This document shows positions 25,223 through 34,223 of a stretch of 64,000 bases of DNA, one piece after another. Both the position numbers and the translations under genes were made by a program. Where the stretch lies: the NCBI RefSeq assembly GCF_005222755.1, contig NZ_STGD01000001.1, forward strand, positions 248,001-312,000, in the 5' to 3' direction. This DNA comes from Roseomonas sp. HF4 (lineage in GTDB: Bacteria; Pseudomonadota; Alphaproteobacteria; Acetobacterales; Acetobacteraceae). Within the stretch, counting starts at the first letter, position 1; the number at the start of each line of letters is the position of its first letter. The notes below the pieces were generated by a model that made no database searches, was not told where the DNA came from, and saw only the letters and a list, made by a program, of their open reading frames with translations.

Positions 25223-26407
25223 CTATTCGGCGGGCGCGCCGGCGGCCACCCAGGCGAGCAGCTTCGCGCGTTCCTCCCCCGTGATCTCCGTGAGGTTGCC
25301 GGGCGGCATCGCCTCGGTGCCGATCTGCTGGCGCATGGCGGCGGCCCAGCGGCGGATCTGCTGCGGGGTTTCCAGCATCACTCCCTTGGGCGGCGCAGCG
25401 AAGGCCTCGTCGGTCGGGCGCGCGGCATGGCAGGACACGCAGCGCGCGGCGACGATGGACTGCACCTCGGCGAAGGGCGGTGCCTCGGCGGCGGTGCCGG
25501 TGGCGCGGTCGGGCGCGCCGGCCCAGATCAGCAGCGCCACCACCGCCGCCGCCGCGCCGGGCAGCCAGACGGGGTTCTTCCCCTTCTGCCGCAGCACGAA
25601 GAACTGGCGCGTGAGCGCCCCGGCGAGGCCGATCGCCAGCAGCACCACCCAGTTCCACTGCCCCTGGTAGGTCATGGGGTAGTGCGGCGAGATCATGATG
25701 AACAGCACGGGCAGCGTCAGGTAGGTGTTGTGCACGCTGCGCTGCTTGCCCCAGCGGCCGTATCTGGGGTCCGGCGCGTCGCCCTTCTGCATCGCCGCGA
25801 CCATCTTCCGCTGGCCGGGGATGATGACCATGGCGACGTTCGCGACCATAATGGTGCCCGTCATGGCGCCCACCTGCAGGAAGGCGCCGCGACCGCCGAA
25901 CACGTGGCAGGCGACGAAGGCCACGACCGCCAGCGCACCCGCGCCGATCGCGCCCAGCAGCGCCTCGTTCTCCCCCAGCCGCGACCGGCAGACCTGGTCG
26001 TAGGCGACCCAGCCGCCGGCCAGCATCGCCGCGCTGACCAGCACCGCGACCCAGGGGGCCATGTCGAGCACGGCCGGATCCACCAGGTAGGTCGAGGCCT
26101 GCCCCCAGTAGATCAGCACGAACAGCGAGAAGCCGCTGATCCAGGTCCAGTAGGCCTCCCATTTGAACCAGTGGAGGCGCTCGGGCAGGCGTTCCGGCGC
26201 CAGCAGGTATTTCTGCTTGTGGTAGAAGCCGCCGCCGTGGATCGACCATTGCTCCCCGGACACGCGCGGATTGCCGTCCTTCGGCCGGTCGAGTTGGTTG
26301 TCGAGGCCGATGAAGTAGAAGGACGTGCCGATCCAGGCGACGCCCGTGATCAGGTGCAGCCAGCGCAGCAGCAGGTTGGCCCAGTCCGAGAGGTAGGCAG
26401 CATCCAT
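25223..26407 (-). CDS. puuD: Membrane-bound urate hydroxylase with cytochrome c domain
   Basis: Oxidises urate to 5-hydroxyisourate and passes electrons into the respiratory chain. 394 residues: about eight membrane helices with WLHLITGVAWIGTSFYFIGL, GGGFYHKQKYLLAPERLPER and LHWFKWEAYWTWISGF, then a periplasmic cytochrome c domain with heme site RCVSCH around residue 325 and an axial Met in IGTEAMPPGN. The layout matches PuuD of Agrobacterium-type bacteria. First gene of the leftward cluster ending with uraH. Confidence 0.93.
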   Translation of the reverse strand: MDAAYLSDWANLLLRWLHLITGVAWIGTSFYFIGLDNQLDRPKDGNPRVSGEQWSIHGGGFYHKQKYLLAPERLPERLHWFKWEAYWTWISGFSLFVLIYWGQASTYLVDPAVLDMAPWVAVLVSAAMLAGGWVAYDQVCRSRLGENEALLGAIGAGALAVVAFVACHVFGGRGAFLQVGAMTGTIMVANVAMVIIPGQRKMVAAMQKGDAPDPRYGRWGKQRSVHNTYLTLPVLFIMISPHYPMTYQGQWNWVVLLAIGLAGALTRQFFVLRQKGKNPVWLPGAAAAVVALLIWAGAPDRATGTAAEAPPFAEVQSIVAARCVSCHAARPTDEAFAAPPKGVMLETPQQIRRWAAAMRQQIGTEAMPPGNLTEITGEERAKLLAWVAAGAPAE

Positions 26408-26463
26408 GTCGCGTCCCCGCGCGGCCGGCGGGCCCGCTGCGCCGCAGCATGAGACGCCGGCCC

Positions 26464-26502
26464 GCGCCGCGGCAAGGGGGCGACGCGCCCTTGCCGCGGC
26501 GC
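26464..26502. promoter_or_regulatory. Perfect 15-bp stem hairpin between puuD and serA
   Basis: GCGCCGCGGCAAGGG at 26464-26478 pairs perfectly with CCCTTGCCGCGGCGC at 26488-26502 across a 9-base loop. It lies in the 146-bp divergent region, 52 bases before the serA ATG, which has no obvious ribosome-binding site. No T-tract follows, so it is not a simple terminator; a leader RNA structure or protein-binding dyad is possible. Confidence 0.6.
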
Positions 26503-26553
26503 AGCGAAGCGGGCAGGAAGCGCGGCCCCCATCCCCCCGCCCGGTGCCCGCCC

Positions 26554-27804
26554 ATGTCCCCTGCCCGCCTCTCCCTGCCCAAGGACAAGATCCGCATCCT
26601 GCTGCTCGAGGGCATCTCGGACAGCGCCGTCGAGCGACTGGCCGAGGCCGGCTATGCGAGCGTGAAGCGGGAGGCCAAGGCGCTCGACGGCGCGGCGCTC
26701 ATCAAGGCGGTCAAGGGCGTCCACATCCTCGGCATCCGGTCCCGCACCCAGGTCACGGCCGAGGTGCTGGAAGCCGCCGACCGGCTGATCGCGATCGGCT
26801 GCTTCTGCATCGGCACCAACCAGGTGGCGCTGACCGAGGCGGCGATGCGCGGCGTGCCGGTGTTCAACGCGCCCTTTTCGAACACCCGCAGCGTCGCGGA
26901 GCTGACGCTCGCCGAGATCGTGATGCTGATGCGCGGCATCTTCCCGAAGTCGAACGCCGCGCATCGCGGCGACTGGGACAAGTCGGCCGCCAATTCGTGG
27001 GAGTTGCGCGGCAAGACGCTCGGCATCGTGGGCTACGGCAACATCGGCAGCCAGATCAGCGTACTGGCGGAAGCCTTCGGCATGCGCGTGATCTACTGGG
27101 ACCACACCGGCAAGCTGCCGCACGGCAACGCGCAGCCCATGGCGTCGCTGCATGCGCTGCTGGCCGCCTCAGATGCCGTGACGCTGCACGTGCCCGAGAC
27201 GCCCGACACGGTGAACCTGATCGGGGCCGCCGAGATCCGCGCCATGAAGCCGGGCGCGGTGCTGGTGAACAATGCGCGCGGCACTGTGGTCGACCTGGAC
27301 GCGCTGGCCGCGGCTCTGCGCGACGGCCACGTGCTGGGCGCCGCGGTCGACGTCTTCCCGGTCGAGCCCTCGGGGAAGGACGAACGCTTCGTGAGCCCGC
27401 TGCAGGGCCTGCCCAACGTGATCCTGACGCCGCATATCGGCGGCTCGACCGGGGAGGCGCAGTGGCGGATCGGCGAGGAGGTGAGCCGCAAGCTGGTCGA
27501 GTATTCCGACACCGGCGCCACCTTCGGCGCGGTGAACTTCCCGCAGGTGCAGCTGCCTGCCCGCGCCGCCGGCGCGCGCTTCCTGCATGTGCACCGAAAC
27601 GTGCCCGGCGTGCTGCGCCAGGTGGACGAGGCCTTCGCCCGGCGCAGCCTCAACATCACGGCGCAGTTCCTGCAGACCAGCGGCGGGGTCGGCTACGTGG
27701 TCATCGACAGCGACAATGTCCGCACGCAGGCCGAGGACCTGCTGGCGGAGCTGCGCGCCATCGAGGGCACGATCCGCGCGCGGCTGGTCTACGAGCGGCG
27801 CTGA
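26554..27804 (+). CDS. serA: D-3-phosphoglycerate dehydrogenase
   Basis: First enzyme of serine synthesis, oxidising 3-phosphoglycerate with NAD+. 416 residues, like the E. coli-type enzyme. Substrate and NAD domains: GIRSRTQVT, IGCFCIGTNQVAL, FSNTRSVAELTLAEI, nucleotide loop VGYGNIGSQIS, NNARGTVVDLDAL, catalytic LTPHIGGSTGEAQ; C-terminal ACT domain with HVHRNVPGVLRQVDEAFA, the serine feedback site. ATG 26554 is chosen; the frame upstream runs through the hairpin region. Feedback control by serine is inferred from the ACT domain. Confidence 0.95.
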   Translation: MSPARLSLPKDKIRILLLEGISDSAVERLAEAGYASVKREAKALDGAALIKAVKGVHILGIRSRTQVTAEVLEAADRLIAIGCFCIGTNQVALTEAAMRGVPVFNAPFSNTRSVAELTLAEIVMLMRGIFPKSNAAHRGDWDKSAANSWELRGKTLGIVGYGNIGSQISVLAEAFGMRVIYWDHTGKLPHGNAQPMASLHALLAASDAVTLHVPETPDTVNLIGAAEIRAMKPGAVLVNNARGTVVDLDALAAALRDGHVLGAAVDVFPVEPSGKDERFVSPLQGLPNVILTPHIGGSTGEAQWRIGEEVSRKLVEYSDTGATFGAVNFPQVQLPARAAGARFLHVHRNVPGVLRQVDEAFARRSLNITAQFLQTSGGVGYVVIDSDNVRTQAEDLLAELRAIEGTIRARLVYERR

Positions 27805-27838
27805 TTCCGGGCGGGGTGGCCCGCCCGGCGCCGGTCGT

Positions 27839-28861
27839 TCAGCGGATCGGCATGGCGTACATCAGCCCGCCGCGCGTCCAGAGGTCGTTCACCCCCCGCT
27901 GCAGCCCGATGGGCGAGCCGCGGCCGAGGTTGCGCTCGAAGATCTCGCCGTAGTTCCCCACCGCCTTGATGGCGTTGTAGGCCCAGCGCCGGTCGATCCC
28001 CATCAGCGGCCCGTGGTCGCCCGAATTGCCGAGCAGGCGGCGGATCGCGGGGTTCGGGCTGGCCAGCATCTCCTCCACGTTGGCCTGGGTGATGCCGAGC
28101 TCCTCCGCCTCGATCAGCGCGAAGACCGTCCAGCGGACGATGTCGAACCACTGGTCGTCGCCGTGCCGCACGGCGGGCGAGAGCGGCTCCTTCGAGATGA
28201 TGTCCGGCAGGATCGTGTGCTCCTCCGGGTTGCGCAGCGCGGAGCGGATGCCGGCCAGCTGCGAGGCGTCCGTCGTGAAGGCGTCGCAGCGGCCGCTGAT
28301 GTAGGCGTTGCGCGTCTCCTCGTTCTGGTCGAACACCAGCGGCTGCACGGCGATGTTGTTCGACCGCGACCAGTCCGCGAGGTTCAGTTCGTTCGTCGTG
28401 CCCGAGGTCACGCAGATGGTTGCGCCGGCCAGGTCGCGCGCGCGCGCGACATTGGCCGAGCGGCGCACCAGGAACCCCTGCCCGTCGTAGAAGGTGACGG
28501 CGGTGAAGTTCAGCCCGTTCGCGGTGTCGCGCGTCTGCGTCCAGGTCGTGGTGCGCGGCAGCACGTCCACCTGGCCCGACTGCAGCGCCGGCAGCCGCGC
28601 CTGGGAGGACAGCACGACGAAGCGCGCCTTGCTCGCATCGCCCAGCACGGCCGCGGTGACGGCGCGGCAGGTGTCGGCGTCGAGCCCGCGCGTGACGCCC
28701 TGGCTGTCGAGCGTACTGAAGCCGGGCGCGCCCGGATGGGAGCCGCAGATGACGGCGCCGCGGTCTCGGACGGCGGAGAGCGTGGGGCCCGGGCTCGCGG
28801 TCTGGGCGAGCGCGCCGCCGCTGAGCAGCAGCGCGGCGCCGATGGCGGCCGTGATTCGCAT
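27839..28861 (-). CDS. Polar amino-acid ABC transporter binding protein (AapJ-like)
   Basis: Periplasmic receptor, 340 residues, signal peptide MRITAAIGAALLLSGGALAQ. SBP family 3 features of the general L-amino-acid (AapJ/BztA) type: LSAVRDRGAVICGSHPGAPG, LDADTCRAVTAAVLGD, VLPRTTTWTQTRDTANGLNF, ICVTSGTTNELNLADW, GRCDAFTTDASQLAGIR and RWAYNAIKAVGNYGEIFER. No AapQ, AapM or AapP gene adjoins it; it follows a TRAP permease gene by 64 bases in the same direction. It may serve a transporter encoded elsewhere. Confidence 0.88.
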   Translation of the reverse strand: MRITAAIGAALLLSGGALAQTASPGPTLSAVRDRGAVICGSHPGAPGFSTLDSQGVTRGLDADTCRAVTAAVLGDASKARFVVLSSQARLPALQSGQVDVLPRTTTWTQTRDTANGLNFTAVTFYDGQGFLVRRSANVARARDLAGATICVTSGTTNELNLADWSRSNNIAVQPLVFDQNEETRNAYISGRCDAFTTDASQLAGIRSALRNPEEHTILPDIISKEPLSPAVRHGDDQWFDIVRWTVFALIEAEELGITQANVEEMLASPNPAIRRLLGNSGDHGPLMGIDRRWAYNAIKAVGNYGEIFERNLGRGSPIGLQRGVNDLWTRGGLMYAMPIR

Positions 28862-28925
28862 GGTGTGATGCCTCCCTTGCTTGCGTCGGCGTCGAGGTTA
28901 GGCGGGAAAGCGCCCGGGCGGGAAG

Positions 28926-30818
28926 TCAGGCGGGCCCGCGCGCCACGGCCCGCTGCCAGGCGAACACCAGCGCCAGCGCGCCGCAGCCGACGGCCAGGCG
29001 CGTCCAGTCCGGCACCGAATGGGCAAAGGCGACGGCGAGCCCCGTCGAGCCGACGACCACCCGCGCCACAGGCCCGAGCGGGCGCACCAGGTAGCCCGCA
29101 TAGCCGGCCGTGATCAGCACCAGCGCCGTGACCTGGATGCCGGTCGCGCGGAAGGTGTGCAGCAATTCGCCCTTCAGCATGATCCCCGGGTCGTAGATGA
29201 AGGCGAAGCCCACGGTGAAGCCCGCGACCGCGAAGCGCGCCGCATGCAGCCCGGCCATCATCGGGCTCGACTTCGAGATGGCCGCGGCGGCGAAGGCGGC
29301 GGCGGCCACGGGCGGCGTCGCATCCGCCAGCACCGCGAAATAGAAGACGAACAGGTGCGCCTGCAGCGGCTCGACGCCGATGTAGCGGCCGAGTTCCAGG
29401 ATCTGCGGCACGCCGATCGCGGCCGCGATGATGTAGGACGGCGTGGTCGGGATGCCCATGCCGAGCACGATCACGGTCAGCGCCAGCAGCACCAGCAGCA
29501 GCGCGAGGCTGCCGCCCGACATCTCCTTGATGATGCCACCGAAGGCCACGACCATGCCCGTGGCCGTGAGCGCCGAGACGACGACGCCCGCCCCGGCGAT
29601 CGAGACCGCGAGCGGCGCCATGGTCAGCCCCGCATTCTCGAGCGCCTTCAGGATGTCGCGCCAGCTCATGCGCGTGCGCGCGCGCAGCCAGGATATGGCG
29701 ACCATCGCGAGGCTCGCGCAGAAGGCTGCGTAGTTGCCCGACCAGCGTTCCACCATCAGCCAGACGATCAGCGCGATCGGGAAGGCCAGGTGGCTGTCCG
29801 CCAGAACCTCCCGCCAGGCGGGAATGTCGCGCAGGTCCATCGGCTGGATGCCGAGACGCTTGGCCTCGAAATGCACGGCGCAGAGGATGGCGAAGAAATA
29901 GAGGACGGCGCCGATCGCGGCGGCGACGATGATGTCCCCGTAGGCGATGGAGGCGATCTCGGCCATCACGAAGGCGGCCGCGCCCATCACCGGCGGCATC
30001 AGCGCGCCGCCGACCGACGCCGCGCTCTCGATCCCCGCCGCGACGCCGGGCTTGTAGCCGGTGCGCATCATCACCGGGATCGTCATCGAGCCCGTGGTGA
30101 TGACGTTGGACACCGACGAGCCGCTCATGGTCCCGAACAGGCCCGAGGAGATGACCGCGACCTTGGCCGTGCCGCCGGAATAGCGCCCCGCGACGGCGGC
30201 GCCGAAATTCGAGAACAGCCGCCCCGTGCCGCTCGCCTGCATGAAGCTGCCGAAGATGATGAAGACCGCGATGGTGGTCGCGACGATGCCCGTGAGCGGC
30301 CCGTAGACGCCGCCCGCGGTCGGCACGAGCCATGCGGCCTCCACCACCTCGGGCACCGAGAAGGGGCGCGTGTTCAGCACGCCGGGCAGGAGGTAGCCCG
30401 TGAACATGTAGAGGATGCAGATCGCGACCATGACGGCGAGGCCGGGTTCCACCGCGCGGCGGATCGCCTCCAGCAGCGTGACCAGGCAGACGATCCCGAG
30501 CGCCATCATCGTGGGCGTGAAGGGATCGACGTATTCCATCCGGTCGTTCACATCGCCCGCATTCCACAGCACCCAGGCATGCGGCACCGCGGCGGCGGCG
30601 AACCAGAGCCAGTCCACGACGCTCGGCCGATGCTGGGGCGAACGCCGCTTGAAGGCCGGGTAGAGGAGAAAGAGCGGCGGCGTGAAGACGATCAGGTGGA
30701 TCGCGCGCATCTCCACCGGCGCGGGGAACCCGAAGCCGCCGAAATAGAGATGCACGCCGGCCCAGAAGGCCAGCCACAACGTGACTGTCCCCCTGAGCCA
30801 GCCCGGAAGGTCGCGCAC
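28926..30818 (-). CDS. TRAP transporter fused 4TM/12TM permease (TAXI type)
   Basis: Fused DctQ and DctM membrane domains of a TRAP uptake system. 630 residues, about sixteen to eighteen helices. After the N-terminal small-subunit part, the large subunit carries GSFMQASGTGRLFSNFGAAV, SSGLFGTMSGSSVSNVITTG, ESAASVGGALMPPVMGAAAF and GMGIPTTPSYIIAAAIGVPQ, all characteristic of the TAXI-TRAP family. It starts 12 bases after the stop of the TAXI receptor gene, forming a two-gene transporter operon driven by an ion gradient. Confidence 0.93.
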   Translation of the reverse strand: MRDLPGWLRGTVTLWLAFWAGVHLYFGGFGFPAPVEMRAIHLIVFTPPLFLLYPAFKRRSPQHRPSVVDWLWFAAAAVPHAWVLWNAGDVNDRMEYVDPFTPTMMALGIVCLVTLLEAIRRAVEPGLAVMVAICILYMFTGYLLPGVLNTRPFSVPEVVEAAWLVPTAGGVYGPLTGIVATTIAVFIIFGSFMQASGTGRLFSNFGAAVAGRYSGGTAKVAVISSGLFGTMSGSSVSNVITTGSMTIPVMMRTGYKPGVAAGIESAASVGGALMPPVMGAAAFVMAEIASIAYGDIIVAAAIGAVLYFFAILCAVHFEAKRLGIQPMDLRDIPAWREVLADSHLAFPIALIVWLMVERWSGNYAAFCASLAMVAISWLRARTRMSWRDILKALENAGLTMAPLAVSIAGAGVVVSALTATGMVVAFGGIIKEMSGGSLALLLVLLALTVIVLGMGIPTTPSYIIAAAIGVPQILELGRYIGVEPLQAHLFVFYFAVLADATPPVAAAAFAAAAISKSSPMMAGLHAARFAVAGFTVGFAFIYDPGIMLKGELLHTFRATGIQVTALVLITAGYAGYLVRPLGPVARVVVGSTGLAVAFAHSVPDWTRLAVGCGALALVFAWQRAVARGPA

Positions 30819-30830
30819 GCGGTGTCCGCG

Positions 30831-31832
30831 TCAGGCCGGCGGGTTCGCGCCCGCCGCCCGGAACGCGGCCGCGGCGCCGGGGTGGAACGGCACGCCGCGG
30901 TAGCCGACCGCCTGCTCGGGCGTCCAGCCGCCCATGCTGGCGTGGATGTTGGCCAGGCGCTGGCCCTTGTTCCTGATCAGCGTCGCCGTGATCTTCTGCA
31001 CCACCTCGGCCGGGATGCTGTCATGCACCAGGATGACGCTGTCCATCATCGTGACCGGGATGTCGCCGCTCATCATGGTGGGGTAGGTGCTGCCGGGCAG
31101 CGTGCCCTGGGCATAGGCGTATTCCTGGGTCAGGTGGTCCATGATGTCGCGCGGGAAGGCCACCATCTGGCCGCCGCGGCGGCCGCGCGCGATTTCCTGC
31201 ATCAGCGCCGCCGGCTTGGCGAGCGCCACGTAGATATAGTCCACCTGCCCGTCATTGTAGGCGGTGCCGAGGTCGGCGTAGGACCCGTTGAGGTAGCGCC
31301 CGCCTTCCTCGCGGATCTTGTCCGGGCTGCTGCCGAGGAACTTCAGGATCCGCTGCAGCGTCATCTCGTCGGTGCTGCTGCGCTGCGGCGCGCCGATCTT
31401 GAGGCCACGCTGCGTCAGGATCGCGCGCATGTCCGAGGGGCCCGCGCCGGTGTGGCGCAGGAAGTGGTGCTCGGTCGGCGAATAGCCGGTGCCGAGGCAG
31501 CGGATGCGCTCGTGCTTCGCCCGGTACGGCTCGGCGCCCGTGACGGCCGAGGCGGCAAAGGCGTCGATGCCCCAGCCGATCTGCGACTGGTTGTTGTTGA
31601 TGCGCGTCGGGTTCGCGAGGCCGCCGCCCGGCACGACGCGGATCTGGATGTCCGCGTTCTCCTCCCGGATCAGGGAGGACAGGCCCGCGGCCATGGTGTA
31701 CCAGCCCCCGCCGAGCGACCCCGCCACCCATTCCAGCGTCGTCTGCGCCGATGCGGTGCGGATGAAGGGCGCGGCGAGCGCCGTGCCGGCGACGCCCGCG
31801 ACGAGCGCGCGGCGGCGGATGATCGGGGACAT
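30831..31832 (-). CDS. TAXI family TRAP solute-binding protein
   Basis: Periplasmic receptor of the TRAP transporter downstream. 333 residues with an Arg-rich signal (IIRRRALVAGVAGTALAAPF, cut near TASAQ). TAXI features: GSLGGGWYTMAAGLSSLIRE, VVPGGGLANPTRINNNQSQI, KIGAPQRSSTDEMTLQRILK, LNGSYADLGTAYNDGQVDYI. Ligands of TAXI proteins include dicarboxylates and glutamate in characterised cases; none can be assigned here. Confidence 0.92.
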   Translation of the reverse strand: MSPIIRRRALVAGVAGTALAAPFIRTASAQTTLEWVAGSLGGGWYTMAAGLSSLIREENADIQIRVVPGGGLANPTRINNNQSQIGWGIDAFAASAVTGAEPYRAKHERIRCLGTGYSPTEHHFLRHTGAGPSDMRAILTQRGLKIGAPQRSSTDEMTLQRILKFLGSSPDKIREEGGRYLNGSYADLGTAYNDGQVDYIYVALAKPAALMQEIARGRRGGQMVAFPRDIMDHLTQEYAYAQGTLPGSTYPTMMSGDIPVTMMDSVILVHDSIPAEVVQKITATLIRNKGQRLANIHASMGGWTPEQAVGYRGVPFHPGAAAAFRAAGANPPA

Positions 31833-31973
31833 GCGGGCCTCCTCTGCCTTGAACCGGGGCGAGTATGGGCGCGGTTGTCACGCGACGGCAACGCCCGCAC
31901 GGACCCGAGGAAAGCGGTTGCGCCCTCCGCCCGGCCGGGTCGACCATGACACACCCCCGATCCGGAGCCCCGC

Positions 31974-33548
31974 ATGCACCGCCGGTCCTTCCTTGCCGTC
32001 GCCGCCCTGGGCCTCCATCGCCCGGCGCTGGCCCAGGGCGCCGCCGCCCATACGCTGCGCTTCATCCCGCAGGCCGACGTCACCGCGCTCGACCCCATGT
32101 CCACCACCTCCTAAGGCGTGCGCAACCACGGCCACATGTGCTGGGACACGCTCTATGGCCTCGATGCCGATTTCGTGCCGCGGCCCCAGCTGTGCGAAGG
32201 CCACGTGGTGGAACCCGACGGGCTGCGCTGGACCTTCACGCTGCGCGAAGGCATCCGATTCCACGACAGCGAGCCGGTCCGCGCCGAGGACGCCGTCGCC
32301 TCGATCCGCCGCTGGATGCCGCGCGACAGCCTTGGCCAGTCGCTGGCCGAGCGGCTGGACGACATCGCGGCGCTCGACGATCGCCGCTTCGCCATCCGCC
32401 TGAAGCGCCCCTTCGGGCCGATGCGGGCGGCCCTCGGCAAGCCGTCCTCCTACCCCTGCTTCGTCTTCCCGCGCCGTTTCGCGGAGGTGGACCCGGCGCG
32501 CCCCTTCACCGAGGTGGTGGGCTCCGGCCGCTATCGCTTCGTCGACGAGGAACGACTCTCGGGCGCACGCGCCGTCTATCACCGCTTCGAAGGCTACCGA
32601 CCCGCGCCGGCCGCGCCGAGCCTGCTCGGCGGCGCCAAGCTCGCGCATTTCGAGCGCGTCGAATTCCGCATCATGCCCGATGCCGGCACCGCCGCCGCCG
32701 CGCTCCAGGCCGGCGAGAGCGACTGGTGGGAACAGATCGCCGCCAACCTCCGACCCGTGCTGCGCCGGCAGTGCGAGATCGTCATGCAGCGCGTCGATTT
32801 CGGCGGCCTCAACGCCATGCTGCGCTTCAACCACCTGCATCCGCCCTTCGACGATCCCGCGATCCGCCGCGCCCTGCCGCCGATCGTCGACCAGTCGGAC
32901 TTCATGCAGGCGGTGGCGGGCTCCGACCGCGCGCTCTGGCAGGACGGCGTCGGCGCCTTCCCGCGCTCCTCGCCGCTCGCGAACGACGAGGGACTCGCGG
33001 CCGTGACCGGCCCACGCAGCGCCGACCGCGCCCGCGCCGCCCTCGCCGCCGCCGGCTATGGCGGGCAGAAGGTGACGGTGCTGCACCCGACCGATGTCGC
33101 GAAGAACAACGCCATGACGACGGTGCTGACCGACACGCTGAAGCGCGCCGGCCTCGATGCCGAAAGCGCCACCTCCGACTGGGGCACCGTGCTGCAGCGC
33201 CGCGCGCGGCGCGAACCGTCGGGACAGGGCGGCTGGAACGCGCTGGTGGTTGTGTTCGGCGGCATCGACCTCGTCAATCCGGGCCAGCACCCGCTGCTCC
33301 GCGCGAACGGGCTCAACGGCTGGTTCGGCTGGCCGGCCAGCACGGCGCTCGAGGCCCTGCGCGAGGCCTGGATCGAGGTGCCGGACCTCGCCGCGCAACA
33401 GGCCTTCGCGCGGCAGATCCAGGCGCAGTCCTGGGTCGACCTGCCCTTCATCCCGCTCGGGCAGTTCTTCACGGACAGCGCCTGGCGGCGCGGCATCTCG
33501 GGCGTGCAGCGGGGGATGACGCTGCCGATCAACGTGCGGCGCGGGTGA
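31974..33548 (+). pseudogene. Peptide/nickel-type ABC binding protein gene interrupted by a single in-frame TAA
   Basis: From ATG 31974 a signal peptide (MHRRSFLAVAALGLHRPALA) and mature start HTLRFIPQADVTALDPMSTT are read, then codon 47 is TAA (32112-32114), where relatives have a residue before the conserved GVRNHGHMCWDTLYGLDADF, which continues in the same frame to 33548. Without that stop the product would be 524 residues, the full SBP family 5 length (RFAEVDPARPFTEVVGSGRY, FNHLHPPFDDPAIRRALPPI, PLGQFF). A GTG at 32118 behind CTAAGGC could restart translation, but the product would lack an export signal. One base change (TAA for, e.g., TAC or CAA) explains it; a sequencing error is possible. 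Confidence 0.85.
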
Positions 33549-33600
33549 CGGTGCGCACGCTCGGGGCGCCTCCTGCGAAACCAGGGACGTCCCGCGCGCC

Positions 33601-34167
33601 ATGACCACAGCGACACCGCCGACCTCGAACGCCGCCAAGCGCTTCGCCCGCGCCATCGAGGACGCCGAGAACCTCCTCAAGCATTTCGACACGCTCAACG
33701 CCAGGCCGCCGAAGCCCGATGTCGAGGTCCTCAAGCGTGCCGGACTGATCATGGCCATGACGGCCTGGGAGACCTACGTCGAGGACCGGGTGCAGGAGGC
33801 CGCCGAAACGCGAATCGATGCGGTGCCCGATGCCACGATCCAGGCATTCGTTCACGCGAGGCTGACAGAAGACATCAACAGGCTGCACAACCCAACGGCC
33901 GAGAAGACGCGTCAATTGTTCAAGGACTATGCTGGCGTCGATCTCGGTGCATCCTGGTCCTGGAACCACTACGACAAGGAGAGGGTCACGAAGGACCTCA
34001 ACGGCTATCTCAAACTCCGCGGCACCATCGCACACCGTGCCCGCGTGATCGAACCTGGGCCGACCAGGGCGCAGCCGGTGAAAAAGCAGGACCTGCAGAC
34101 GGCAATCCGGTTCCTGAAGGACCTGGTCGCCGCGACCGAGAAGGCGCTTGCTCCGAACGCACCCTGA
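33601..34167 (+). CDS. HEPN domain protein (RiboL-PSP-HEPN type)
   Basis: 188 residues, all-helical. Helix one holds RAIEDAENLLKHFDTLN; AGLIMAMTAWETYVEDRV is the conserved helix of RiboL-PSP-HEPN proteins; the C-terminal R140-GTIA-H145 fits the HEPN Rx4-6H catalytic motif, so it could be a metal-independent RNase or a fold relative. Codon use is visibly less GC-biased than its neighbours (several AT-ending codons), hinting at transfer. It follows the broken binding-protein gene by 52 bases. No antitoxin-like partner adjoins. Confidence 0.75.
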   Translation: MTTATPPTSNAAKRFARAIEDAENLLKHFDTLNARPPKPDVEVLKRAGLIMAMTAWETYVEDRVQEAAETRIDAVPDATIQAFVHARLTEDINRLHNPTAEKTRQLFKDYAGVDLGASWSWNHYDKERVTKDLNGYLKLRGTIAHRARVIEPGPTRAQPVKKQDLQTAIRFLKDLVAATEKALAPNAP

Positions 34168-34223
34168 AGCACCGCACCGTGGCGATGCCGAAGCGTCGGC
34201 GGGCGGTCCGAACGGTGAAAGCG

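Noticed and set aside
29019-31949. 976-codon plus-strand frame opposite the TRAP transporter genes
   Set aside because: Antisense to two well-supported genes and composed of charged low-complexity sequence.
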